Source of the DNA: Micromonospora endolithica
GTDB lineage: Bacteria; Actinomycetota; Actinomycetes; Mycobacteriales; Micromonosporaceae
DNA length: 64,000 nucleotides
NCBI RefSeq assembly: GCF_003626595.1
Contig: NZ_RBAK01000005.1
Span: forward strand, 248,001 to 312,000
Reading direction: 5' to 3'
In this document: piece by piece, positions 45,098 to 53,421 of the stretch
Layout: each line of letters opens with the position of its first letter
How positions within the stretch are numbered: the stretch's first letter is position 1
The notes under the pieces: model-generated
What the model saw: only the letters and a program-made list of their open reading frames with translations
What the model was told of the DNA's origin: nothing
The model's database searches: none
Position numbers and translations under genes: made by a program

Positions 45098-45544
45098 GTG
45101 CTGACCCTGCACACCGCGCCCCTGCTGCGTACCGCCCCCGGCGGCCCACCGTCGGAGGCCGCCGCCGTCGCGGTCCGGGCCGACCGCGTCATCGCGGTCG
45201 GTCCGCTGGTCCAGCTCTCGGAGGAGTACGCGGACGCGCGTGTCCGCCGCTGGCCGGGCACTCTCGGCCCGGGGCGGGTGCACGACGCGCCGCTGCCACC
45301 CGCGCCCACGCCGCGTGAACGGATCCACGCCCTGCTGCGGCTGGGCGTGACGGCGGTGCTCGCCGAGCACGTCGCCGACCCGGTCCTGCGGGCCGCCGTG
45401 GACCGCAGCGACCTGCTGGTGCTGGACACGTCGGTGCCGCCGACGCTGGCCCCCGGCGGCCGGGCCGACCTGGCCGTGTTCGCCGACGACGGCACCTGCC
45501 TGGTGACCGTGTTGGCCGGCCGGCTGGTGCACCGTCGCGCCTGA
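45098..45544 (+). CDS. short imidazolonepropionase-like protein
   Basis: A 148-aa protein resembling the N-terminal beta-sandwich of amidohydrolases (VRADRVIAVGPLVQL; GGRADLAVFADDG) but without the catalytic barrel. In between, PTPRERIHALLRLGVTAVLA resembles part of the barrel. GTG 45098 is 2 bp after the SGNH gene. It may be a degenerate or separate-function relative. Confidence 0.7.
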   Translation: MLTLHTAPLLRTAPGGPPSEAAAVAVRADRVIAVGPLVQLSEEYADARVRRWPGTLGPGRVHDAPLPPAPTPRERIHALLRLGVTAVLAEHVADPVLRAAVDRSDLLVLDTSVPPTLAPGGRADLAVFADDGTCLVTVLAGRLVHRRA

Positions 45545-45550
45545 CGGCGG

Positions 45551-45573
45551 CGGCCCGCCCCCGTGGCGGGCCG
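45551..45573. terminator. bidirectional terminator hairpin
   Basis: CGGCCCGCC / GGCGGGCCG stem with a 5-nt loop, between two convergent stop codons. Confidence 0.65.
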
Positions 45574-45584
45574 ACACCGGCGGT

Positions 45585-46850
45585 TCAGGAGAGCCGGGTC
45601 CACGCCCGTTCGACACCAGTGCCGACACCGACGGTCCAGGATCGCTGGTTCTCCAGGACGATCGTGCCGTCGCGGAGCACCTCGATGCCGGTCTCCTGCG
45701 AAACGGCCCACGACGGCACCCGGACCTCGGGACGGTCCTGGTAACCGGCGGGCGTCCAGAAGCCCACCGTGCCGTACGCGCCGGTCACCACGAGACGTCC
45801 ACCGTCGACCGCCGCCACGTGGAGGGTGTTGTCGGGAAGTCCGACGTGGGTGCGCCAGCCATCCCCCTCCAGTGACCACACCCGCTCGGTGGCGGACGCC
45901 TGGAAGTCGACCGCGTCGACGCTGACCAGCCACGCGTCCGCGCCGTTCGGGGAGACCAGGAGACGGCGAGCGCCCGGCACCGGCGGCAGCTTCCGCCAGC
46001 TCAAGCCCTGGTCGTCGCTCACCACGACCGTCATCCGGTCGCCCTCGACGACGGACAGCCAGAGCCGCCCGCCACGTCCCTCGACCAGTTGCCGGTCCGC
46101 CGTCGGCCCGAGGTCGACCGGCGGCTGGGCCGGAAGCCGCCCCCGCTTGGCATGGATCAACTCCTGCCGGTCGCAGGCGCGGCCGGTGAAGCGGTTCGGG
46201 GCGGGGCAGGTCAGCAGGAAGCCGCTCCGGGTGCCGAGAGCCCGCTGGGTCACCGGGGGCGGGTCGGTCATCGGGTGTTCGGTGAAGGAGGTGCCCCCGT
46301 CGGGGGTGACCAGGAATCGGCCGGCGACGGCGAGGGTCACCTGCTGGTCGTCCGTGACCAGCAGGTACGGCCGGCTGCCCGGGGTGGGGTCGTTCGCCGT
46401 GCCGGGCAACGGAATCCTCCGCCAGCTCGCGCCGCCGTCCTCGGTGCGCGCCAGGTCACGCCGGCAGTCGGTGGACGCCAGGTCGTCGTCCGGGTCGCAG
46501 GTGTCGAAGAGCGCCCAGGCGTGCCGGGCGTCGACGAAGCGCAGCTCCCGCAGCTCGCCGGCCACCCCCGGGACCACGATCCGCCGTGACACGGGCGGCC
46601 CGCCCGGCGACGGTGACGGCGACGCGGGCGCCGGTGTGGGCGGCACGTCGTCGCCGTCCCGCCCGGCCAGCGCGTACGCCCCACCGGGGCCGGCCAGCAG
46701 CAGCGCCGCCAGTCCGGCGAGCAGGCCACGTCGACGGCGACGCCGGTCCCGGACCCGGCGTCCCGTGGCGGCCAGGCCGGGCGGGCGGAAGGTCGGCGCG
46801 GTCCGCGCTTCGAAGTCGGCGAAGACGCCGTCCAGGTGGGTCTCACGCAT
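45585..46850 (-). CDS. membrane-anchored beta-propeller protein paired with a SigE-type sigma factor
   Basis: A 421-aa protein: cytoplasmic N-terminus (about 40 residues), basic RRRRRRG, one membrane helix ([20 protein letters not shown]), a Pro/Ser linker and an extracellular part with repeated BNR/Asp-box-like motifs ([22 protein letters not shown]). It overlaps the sigma gene by 8 bp. It may act as an anti-sigma or sensor, but no zinc motif (HxxxCxxC) is seen. Similar in layout to 48413-49594. Confidence 0.8.
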   Translation of the reverse strand: MRETHLDGVFADFEARTAPTFRPPGLAATGRRVRDRRRRRRGLLAGLAALLLAGPGGAYALAGRDGDDVPPTPAPASPSPSPGGPPVSRRIVVPGVAGELRELRFVDARHAWALFDTCDPDDDLASTDCRRDLARTEDGGASWRRIPLPGTANDPTPGSRPYLLVTDDQQVTLAVAGRFLVTPDGGTSFTEHPMTDPPPVTQRALGTRSGFLLTCPAPNRFTGRACDRQELIHAKRGRLPAQPPVDLGPTADRQLVEGRGGRLWLSVVEGDRMTVVVSDDQGLSWRKLPPVPGARRLLVSPNGADAWLVSVDAVDFQASATERVWSLEGDGWRTHVGLPDNTLHVAAVDGGRLVVTGAYGTVGFWTPAGYQDRPEVRVPSWAVSQETGIEVLRDGTIVLENQRSWTVGVGTGVERAWTRLS

Positions 46851-47364
46851 GGTGGGCCTCCTGCCGGTCGGTGAGGTGGCTGGCCAGCGCCGCCCGGCCC
46901 CGGGTCAGCCAGGACCGCACGGTGCCCTCGGGCGCGCCCAGCTGGTCGGCGATCTCCGCGACACTGAGCTGGGCCAGGTGGTGCAGGACGACCGCCCGCC
47001 GCTGGTTGGCGGGCAGGGTGGCCAGCGCGGCGGTCAACGCCACCCGGTCCGGTTCCGGGCCGGGCACGTGCTCCTCGCGCTGCCGGGCGAGATGGCGGAC
47101 GGCGGTACGCACCCGGCGCAGCCGGCTGGTGGCCAGGTTCCAGGCCACCCGGCGCACCCAGGCGGACGGGTCGTCGTACGCGCCGATCCGGTCCCACCGC
47201 TCCAGCACCCGGCAGAACGCCTCCTGGGTGAGGTCCTGCGCCTCGGCGTGGTCCCCCAGGTACGCGTACAGCTGCACCGCCAGGCGGTGGAAGTGCGCCT
47301 CGTAGAAGCCGGTGAAGTCCAGCGGCGGCGCACCAGGCGCACCGGGGCGTTGCCGTACGGTCAT
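46843..47364 (-). CDS. SigE-family (ECF) RNA polymerase sigma factor
   Basis: A 173-aa extracytoplasmic-function sigma factor. Region 2: [20 protein letters not shown] ... [17 protein letters not shown] and [19 protein letters not shown]. Region 4: [20 protein letters not shown] ... [19 protein letters not shown] 47364. Encoded upstream of the propeller protein with which it overlaps. Confidence 0.9.
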   Translation of the reverse strand: MTVRQRPGAPGAPPLDFTGFYEAHFHRLAVQLYAYLGDHAEAQDLTQEAFCRVLERWDRIGAYDDPSAWVRRVAWNLATSRLRRVRTAVRHLARQREEHVPGPEPDRVALTAALATLPANQRRAVVLHHLAQLSVAEIADQLGAPEGTVRSWLTRGRAALASHLTDRQEAHHA

Positions 47365-47463
47365 GTCGGTCCTCGGGTCGGGTGGGTCTCGTCACTGTCA
47401 CGTGCGAGGGGTCGCATCCGCTGCACCCGATGTCGGTGCCCTTTCCGGCGTACCTTGGGGATC

Positions 47464-48366
47464 ATGTCTGTGCCGAACGATCCCGATCCCCGACTCCAGT
47501 CGTACGCGGACCCGCAGCGCCTGGTCACCACCGAGTGGCTGGCCGCGCACCTGGGCGACGAGGGCCTCGTCGTCGTCGAGTCCGACGAGGACGTGCTGCT
47601 CTACGACACCGGCCACATCCCGGGTGCCGTCAAGGTCGACTGGCACACCGAGCTGAACGACCAGGTCACCCGGGACTACCTGGACGCGGAGAGCTTCGCC
47701 GAGCTGTGCGCGGCCAAGGGCATCGGCCGTGGCGACACGGTCGTCTTCTACGGCGACAACTTCAACTGGTGGGCCGCGTACGCCCTCTGGGTCTTCTCGC
47801 TCTTCGGCCACGCCGACGTGCGGTTGCTCGACGGCGGCCGGCAGAAGTGGATCGCCGAGGGGCGCGAGCTGACCCGGGACAAGCCGGCCCGGCCGCGCGC
47901 CGACTATCCGGTGCCGGAGCGCAACGACGCGCCGATCCGGGCCTACCGCGAGCAGGTGATGGCGCACGTCGCCGCCGGCCGGCCGCTGGTCGACGTGCGG
48001 TCGCCGGGTGAGTACACCGGCGAGATGCTGCACATGCCGGACTACCCGCAGGAGGGCGCGCTGCGCGGCGGGCACATCCCGGGTGCGGTCAGCAAGCCGT
48101 GGAAGTCCGCCGCCAACGACGACGGCACCTTCAGGTCCGCCGACGAGCTGCGCGCCATCTACGCCGACCAGTTGGGGTTGAGCCCGGCCGACGACGTGGT
48201 GGCGTACTGCCGGATCGGCGAGCGGTCCAGCCACACCTGGTTCGTGCTGCGGCACCTGCTGGGCTATCCGCAGGTGCGCAACTACGACGGCTCGTGGACC
48301 GAGTGGGGCAACCTGGTCCGGGCACCCGTGGTCAAGGGTGACCAGCCGGGCGGCCTGAGCGCCTGA
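47464..48366 (+). CDS. sseA: thiosulfate sulfurtransferase-like rhodanese (SseA type)
   Basis: A 300-aa two-domain rhodanese. The N-terminal domain is inactive-like ([13 protein letters not shown]); the C-terminal domain has the active loop [11 protein letters not shown] with catalytic Cys and [13 protein letters not shown]. Transfers sulfane sulfur to a thiol acceptor or cyanide. ATG 47464. Lies between two similar sigma/propeller operons. In mycobacteria it is linked with sufE. Confidence 0.92.
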   Translation: MSVPNDPDPRLQSYADPQRLVTTEWLAAHLGDEGLVVVESDEDVLLYDTGHIPGAVKVDWHTELNDQVTRDYLDAESFAELCAAKGIGRGDTVVFYGDNFNWWAAYALWVFSLFGHADVRLLDGGRQKWIAEGRELTRDKPARPRADYPVPERNDAPIRAYREQVMAHVAAGRPLVDVRSPGEYTGEMLHMPDYPQEGALRGGHIPGAVSKPWKSAANDDGTFRSADELRAIYADQLGLSPADDVVAYCRIGERSSHTWFVLRHLLGYPQVRNYDGSWTEWGNLVRAPVVKGDQPGGLSA

Positions 48367-48412
48367 GCGCACCGCCGGTCCCCGCGCGCGGTGCGTGGGG
48401 ACCGGACGGTGC

Positions 48413-49594
48413 TCAGCCGGCCAGCGCGACGTTCCCGACCACCTCCGGCAGCACCCCGGACACCTCGCCGGTCGCCGGCCGCCACCGGGCCACCCCGGCC
48501 CCGAGGCGCAGCACCACGTCCTCGCCGTCGAAGCCCAGCACCTCGCAGCAGTTCTTGCTCAGGCCGTCACGCCCGAGGTCGAGCAGGTACCGCACTTCCC
48601 CGGTGCGGGCGTCCAGTACGACCACCCCCTCCGCGCCGTCGATCTCCGGGTTGGTGGTCCAGGCGGCCCGCGCGATGCGGTCGCCGCGCTGCCACCCCCG
48701 GCCGTAGAACTCGTTGACCCGGTAGGGGCGGGGCAGCACGGTGGTGCCGATCAGCTGATCCGCTTGCGGTGACCCGTCGGCGAGGGCGCGGGTGCGGACG
48801 GTCAGCGCCTCCCGCAGGCCGACCGTCTCGGTGTACGTGGTGCCGGGGCGGGTCGGGTCCGGCACCACCGCGTCCCAGAGCGAGCCGACCGTACGCGTGG
48901 CGCGCCCGGAGACCGGGTCGACCGACCACGTCCGGTCGTCACCGCCGACCAGCACCCGGTCACCGGCCCAGACCGCCAGCTCCAGGTAGCCGTCGAGCGG
49001 GAAGCGCCGGACCGCCGGCCGGGTCAGGTCGACCACGATCAGTTCGCCGGTCTGCGGAAACACCGCCGTCCGTCCGTCCGGGGAGAGCTGGCCGGGCTTC
49101 AGCGCGGGGGCCTGGTTGCCGTACCGGTCCCGGGTCGGCGCGGGCGTTACCACGTCCAGGGTGCGGACCGCACCGTCGTCGCCGAGCACCCGGATGTCGA
49201 GGCCGCTGTAGGTCTCGGAGTCGATCGGCTGGTAGAGGCTGAGCGCCCGGCGGACCGGCGACTTCGACAGGGTCGTCGTGGCCGGGGCGGCGAGCCGGGC
49301 CAGCGGGTCGCCGCCGTAGGGCAGGTCGACCGGTGGTTCCTGCACCGGGGCCCCGGGTGTGTTGACGACACCCGGGGTGGTGGCCGGTGGGGGTGGCGCG
49401 GGTACCGGTCCGTCCGGTCGCAGGGCTGTCGCGATGCCGCCGGTGAGCAGCACGACGGCGAGGGCGGCGGCACCGGCGGCGCGGCGGTTCCGGCGTACCC
49501 GGCGGGCCCGGTCCCAGGCGGTGGCCGCCGGATGGGACGGCCGGACGTCCTCGGCGGCGAGGGCCAGCAACCGGCGTACCTCCACGTCCCTCAC
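48413..49594 (-). CDS. membrane-anchored propeller-like partner of a SigE-type sigma factor
   Basis: A 393-aa protein: about 35 cytoplasmic residues (VRDVEVRRLLALAAEDVRPS), a membrane helix (AAGAAALAVVLLTGGIATAL), a Pro-rich linker and an extracellular propeller-like domain (LSPDGRTAVFPQTGELIVVD; GDRVLVGGDDRTWSVDPVSG). Two adjacent Cys (NCCEVLG) lie near the end. The GTG start overlaps the sigma stop by GTGA. Layout parallels 45585-46850 though sequence is not obviously homologous. Confidence 0.8.
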   Translation of the reverse strand: MRDVEVRRLLALAAEDVRPSHPAATAWDRARRVRRNRRAAGAAALAVVLLTGGIATALRPDGPVPAPPPPATTPGVVNTPGAPVQEPPVDLPYGGDPLARLAAPATTTLSKSPVRRALSLYQPIDSETYSGLDIRVLGDDGAVRTLDVVTPAPTRDRYGNQAPALKPGQLSPDGRTAVFPQTGELIVVDLTRPAVRRFPLDGYLELAVWAGDRVLVGGDDRTWSVDPVSGRATRTVGSLWDAVVPDPTRPGTTYTETVGLREALTVRTRALADGSPQADQLIGTTVLPRPYRVNEFYGRGWQRGDRIARAAWTTNPEIDGAEGVVVLDARTGEVRYLLDLGRDGLSKNCCEVLGFDGEDVVLRLGAGVARWRPATGEVSGVLPEVVGNVALAG

Positions 49595-50139
49595 GGGGTC
49601 ACCTCCATTCCGGTCGTCCGGTCGCCGTCGAAGCGGTCGTGGTCGCGGCTCAGCTCCGGCGCGGTCTCGCGGAGCCGGCGCAGGGCCGCGTGGCTCTGGC
49701 TCTTCACCGTGCCCACGGTCACCCCGAGTGCCTCCGCGGTGGCCGTCTCGGTGAGGTCCTCGAAGTACCGCAGCACCAGCACCGCCCGCTGCCGCGGCGG
49801 CAGGCCGGCCAGCGCCCGGTGCAGCGCCAGTCGCAGGGTGCCGTCCGCCTCCTGGCCCGCCCGCTCCGGCGGGGACGCGCTCAGCCACTCGCGCCGCCGC
49901 CGTCGCCACCAGGAGATCGCGTCGCGGTAGAGGATCGACCGCACGTACGCGGCCGGGTCGCCGTCGCGTACGGTCGGCCACCGCAACGCCAGCTTGAGCA
50001 GGGCGTCCTGGAGCAGGTCCTCGGCCTGGTGCCGGTTGCCGCAGATCAGGTACGCGGCCCGCAGCAACCGGTGCTGGTGGCTCTCGACGAACGCCACATA
50101 GCCGTCGCGCCCGTCGTCGGCCCCACGCACCGGTGTCAT
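49591..50139 (-). CDS. SigE-family (ECF) RNA polymerase sigma factor
   Basis: A 182-aa ECF sigma. Region 2: YVAFVESHQHRLLRAAYLIC ... EDLLQDALLKLALRWPTV and AYVRSILYRDAISWWRRRR. Region 4: LPPRQRAVLVLRYFEDLTET ... VGTVKSQSHAALRRLRE. ATG 50139 follows GGAGGAGG; an ATG at 50166 would be longer. Overlaps its partner by 4 bp. Confidence 0.9.
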   Translation of the reverse strand: MTPVRGADDGRDGYVAFVESHQHRLLRAAYLICGNRHQAEDLLQDALLKLALRWPTVRDGDPAAYVRSILYRDAISWWRRRRREWLSASPPERAGQEADGTLRLALHRALAGLPPRQRAVLVLRYFEDLTETATAEALGVTVGTVKSQSHAALRRLRETAPELSRDHDRFDGDRTTGMEVTP

Positions 50140-50212
50140 CCACCCTCCTCCGGCGATCCCCGTCACCGGTGAGACGCACCGGAGGCGGTGAAAGGTTGGG
50201 CGGCGGACGAGG

Positions 50213-50788
50213 TCAGTCGGGGCTGCCGGTCAGGTATCGCTGGATCGTCGGCCCGACCCAGCCGACCACCTCGGCCGGGGGCATCGCCACGATCGGCGGC
50301 AGCCGGACGATGTAGCGGGTCAGGGCGAGGCCGAGGATCTGGGCGGCGACCAGGCCGGCCCGCCGGGCGGTGGTCTCCGGGTCGGTGCCGAAGGTGGCCA
50401 CCGCCGCGCCGAGCTGGTCGGCGAAGATGCCGCGCATCCGGTCCGCCGCGCCCGGGTTGGTGCTGGCCGCGCGCAGCAGGGCGGCGAGCGTCTCGTCGCC
50501 CTCCCAGCGGTCCAGGAAGTGCCGGACCAGCGTCTCGCCGAGCTGCCCGGACGGCACCCGGGTCAGGTCGGGCAGGCGCAGGTCGAACTCGGCCGCCGCG
50601 GCGAACAGGCCCTCCTTGCTGCCGTAGTAGCGCATCACCATCGACGGGTCGATCCGGGCGTCCGCCGCGATGGCGCGGATGGTCGCCCGTTCGTAGCCGT
50701 CGGCGGCGAAGCGTTCCCGGGCGGCCCGGAGGATCGCCGCGCGGGTGGCGTCGGAGCGGCGGGGGCGGGCCGGGGCGGTGTCGGTCAC
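50213..50788 (-). CDS. TetR-family regulator
   Basis: A 191-aa TetR/AcrR protein: HTH in RAAILRAARERFAADGYERA ... DARIDPSMVMRYYGSKEGLF and a helical ligand domain. GTG 50788. It is divergent from a FAD monooxygenase with three operator-like sequences between, so it most likely represses that gene and itself. Confidence 0.9.
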   Translation of the reverse strand: MTDTAPARPRRSDATRAAILRAARERFAADGYERATIRAIAADARIDPSMVMRYYGSKEGLFAAAAEFDLRLPDLTRVPSGQLGETLVRHFLDRWEGDETLAALLRAASTNPGAADRMRGIFADQLGAAVATFGTDPETTARRAGLVAAQILGLALTRYIVRLPPIVAMPPAEVVGWVGPTIQRYLTGSPD

Positions 50789-50802
50789 GCCGCCGACCGT
50801 AT

Positions 50803-50874
50803 GCCAACACCTGTTGACACGCCAGCACCGGGCAACCTAGCGTTGCCAACAACTGTTGGCCAACGATTGTTGGC
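50803..50874. promoter_or_regulatory. three TetR-type operators
   Basis: GCCAACAACTGTTGGC (50845-50860), GCCAACGATTGTTGGC (50859-50874, overlapping) and GCCAACACCTGTTGAC (50803-50818). All fit GCCAAC-N4-GTTGGC with at most one mismatch in the half-sites. Located between tetR and the monooxygenase. Confidence 0.85.
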
Positions 50875-50896
50875 ATGTGTTGCCACGGAGGTGCCC

Positions 50897-52090
50897 ATGC
50901 TGCCCACGGAGACCGACGTCCTGGTGGTCGGGGCCGGACCGACCGGGTTGACCGCCGCGCTCACGCTGGCCCGACGCGGTGTCCGGGCGACCGTCGTCGA
51001 CCAGCTGGAACGACCGCCGGTGACCTCCCGGGCCGCGGTCGTGCACGCGTACACCCTGGAGGAGCTGGACCGGATCGGCGCCGGCGCCCCACTGGTGGCG
51101 CGCGGGCTGCGGTCGCCGGGATTCACCGTCCGCGACCGCGACCGGGTGCTGCTCACCGTGCCGTTCGGCGGCCTGCCGTCCCGGCACCGCTACGCGCTGC
51201 TGGTCTCCCAGTCGGTCACCGAGGAGGTGCTCACCGGGCTGCTCGCCGAGGCGGGTGTGCCGGTGCTGCGGGCGTACCGGCTGACCGGCCTGGACCTCGA
51301 CGCGGCCGGCGCGGTCGCCACCTTTGCCGGCGGGGCCACGGTCCGGGCGCGCTACGTGGTCGGCGCCGACGGGATGCGCAGCACCGTGCGGGAGCGGGCC
51401 GGGATCCGCTTCGACGGGCCGGAGGGCGGCGCGGAGTCGTTCGTCCTCGCCGACGTCCGGGTCTCCGGCGCGTTGCCGCGCGACCAGGTGACCCTCTTCC
51501 TCGCCCGGTCCGGTCCGCTGGTTCACGCGCCGCTGCCCGGCGACGTGGTCCGGCTGGTCGCCGCCGTGCCCGAGGCGCCGGCCGAGCCGGACGCGGCCCA
51601 CCTCCAGGCGCTGCTCGACGAGCGCGGGTCGGCGCGGACGCCGCAGCGGGTCCAGGAGGTGCTCTGGGGGTCCCGGTTCCGGCTGCACCACCGCGTCGCC
51701 GCCACGTTCCGGGCCGGTCCGGTGCTGCTGGCCGGCGACGCCGGACACGTGCACAGCCCGGTCGGCGGCCAGGGCATGAACCTCGGCATCTGCGACGCCG
51801 TCGACCTCGGCACCACCCTCGCCGACGTGCTCGCCGGCGGGCCCGGGTCGCTGCTCGACGGGTACGCCGCCCGTCGCCGCCCGATGGCCCGGGACGTGGT
51901 CTCCTTCGCCGACCGGCTGACCCGGATCGCCACCCTGCCACCGGCCGCCCGACCGGCCCGGAACCTGCTGCTGCGCGTGGTCTCCACCGTCCCGGCGGTC
52001 CGGGACCGGCTCGCCCTGCGCCTCTCCGGCCTGACCCACCGACCCCTCACCCCGACCGGGGCCGCAGCGCCCACCAGCCCGCCACGCTGA
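50897..52090 (+). CDS. FAD-dependent monooxygenase (PHBH/aromatic hydroxylase type)
   Basis: A 397-aa flavoprotein hydroxylase. FAD-binding VVGAGPTGLTAALTLARRGV at the N-terminus, the DG motif YVVGADGMRSTVR (about 152-164), and GDAGHVHSPVGGQGMNLGI near 280. ATG 50897 follows GGAGG. The last 44 bp overlap the facing MFS gene. Probably hydroxylates or epoxidises an aromatic; induced when the TetR ligand is present (inference). Confidence 0.9.
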   Translation: MLPTETDVLVVGAGPTGLTAALTLARRGVRATVVDQLERPPVTSRAAVVHAYTLEELDRIGAGAPLVARGLRSPGFTVRDRDRVLLTVPFGGLPSRHRYALLVSQSVTEEVLTGLLAEAGVPVLRAYRLTGLDLDAAGAVATFAGGATVRARYVVGADGMRSTVRERAGIRFDGPEGGAESFVLADVRVSGALPRDQVTLFLARSGPLVHAPLPGDVVRLVAAVPEAPAEPDAAHLQALLDERGSARTPQRVQEVLWGSRFRLHHRVAATFRAGPVLLAGDAGHVHSPVGGQGMNLGICDAVDLGTTLADVLAGGPGSLLDGYAARRRPMARDVVSFADRLTRIATLPPAARPARNLLLRVVSTVPAVRDRLALRLSGLTHRPLTPTGAAAPTSPPR

Positions 52091-53303
52091 CCAGGGCGAA
52101 CACCACCGCCGCCGCCCCGGCCACCGGCGCCACCCCGTACGCGGCACCGGCGAACCCGGCCAGCGCCGCGCCCACCGGAGCGGTGACCATCCCGACCAGC
52201 CGTTGCGCGGCACCCACCCGACCGAGCAGTTCGGGCGGCACGTGCCGCTGCCCGTACGCCACCGCGAGGCTGTTCCACACCGCACCGCCGGCGGCGAACC
52301 CGGCCAGCGCCAGCCCGCCCGGCACCGGATGCCGGGCCAGCGCCAGCCCGGTCAGCGCCACGGTCTGCCCGACCAGCACCACCCGCAGGGTGGCCACCGT
52401 GCCGAGGCGCGCGGCGAGCCGCCCCGCACCCAGCGCCCCGGCCACCCCGCCGACGATCGCCGTCGCCGCGAACAGCCCGTACCCGACCGGCGGCACCCGC
52501 AGCACCTCCAGCGCGTACAGCACCAGCACCGCGATCAGCCCGCTGATCGCGAGGTTGCTCCCCGCCGTGACAAGAGCGACGCCCCGCAGGGTCCGCTCCC
52601 CCCACAAGAACCGCACCCCCGCCCCCGCCCCCTTTCCCGCGATCTTGCAGTTGTGGTCGCCTTTGTGTCGCTTGTGGCCCGTTCTGTGACGACCGAAAGT
52701 GCAAGATCGCCGGAGGTCGGGAGGTGGGACGGGGGTGGGGGTGAGGGTCAGGGTGAGGAGGGCGGCGGCGGTGAAGGTCAGGGCGTCCACGGCGAAGGGG
52801 AGCGGGGCGGACAGGGCGAAGAGGACACCGGCGGCGGGCGCGCCGACCAGGCCGCCCGCCACCGCCGTACCGGCCTGGAGGCGACCGTTCGCGCGCGGCA
52901 ACTCCTCCGGCGGCACCACCGAGGGCAGCAGCGCGAAGGCGGCGGCGTCGAAGAAGGTGCCCAGCGCGGCGAGCAGGAACGCGGCCACCACCAGCACCGC
53001 CACGCCCGCCCGGTCCAGCGCGACCGCGACCGCCAGGGCGGCCACCACCACCGCGCGTACCCCGTCGACCAGCGCCATCGTGCGCCGCCGGTCCCCTCGG
53101 TCGGCGTACACCCCGCCGAGCAGGCCGAGCAGCAGCGGCGGCACCTGACCGGCCACGGTGACCGCCGCGATCACCCGGGGATCGCGGGTCACCGTCGCCG
53201 CCAGCAGGGCCAGTGCGGGCGTACGCAGTGAGTCGCCGAACCGGGACGTCACGGTGGCGGACCAGAGCAGCCGGAAGTCCCGGCCCGGCCTGGATGCGGT
53301 CAT
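52047..53303 (-). CDS. MFS transporter with a palindrome-encoded insertion
   Basis: A 418-aa 12-helix major-facilitator permease (FRLLWSATVTSRFGDSLRTP; motif A-like GVYADRGDRRRTMALVDGVR). The central loop between helices 6 and 7 has a basic insertion read from a 72-bp palindromic repeat (52639-52710, 24 codons, frame kept): SCTFGRHRTGHKRHKGDHNC. Without it, the flanks (LTLTLTPTPVPPPD ... GVRFLWGERTLRGVAL) join as a normal loop. ATG 53303. Overlaps the monooxygenase end by 44 bp. Possibly exports the monooxygenase product. Confidence 0.88.
   Translation of the reverse strand: MTASRPGRDFRLLWSATVTSRFGDSLRTPALALLAATVTRDPRVIAAVTVAGQVPPLLLGLLGGVYADRGDRRRTMALVDGVRAVVVAALAVAVALDRAGVAVLVVAAFLLAALGTFFDAAAFALLPSVVPPEELPRANGRLQAGTAVAGGLVGAPAAGVLFALSAPLPFAVDALTFTAAALLTLTLTPTPVPPPDLRRSCTFGRHRTGHKRHKGDHNCKIAGKGAGAGVRFLWGERTLRGVALVTAGSNLAISGLIAVLVLYALEVLRVPPVGYGLFAATAIVGGVAGALGAGRLAARLGTVATLRVVLVGQTVALTGLALARHPVPGGLALAGFAAGGAVWNSLAVAYGQRHVPPELLGRVGAAQRLVGMVTAPVGAALAGFAGAAYGVAPVAGAAAVVFALVSVAGWWALRPRSG
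52639..52710. repeat. GATC-type palindrome inside the MFS gene
   Basis: GCGATCTTGCAGTTGTGGTC plus G (52639-52659) and CGACCGAAAGTGCAAGATCG plus C (52690-52710) are imperfect reverse complements. The 30-nt loop begins CCTTTGTGTC, a motif also in the loop of 60408-60467. Confidence 0.85.
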
Positions 53304-53421
53304 GCCGGCGACCCTGCGACCTCGACCGGGTCGAGGGTCAAGCGTGCGCCGGAAAGGGGGACGCGCCGGTCGGTGATCGTCGGTACGGTGAGCGCCGGCA
53401 TCGGACCGGGGAGCACACTGC

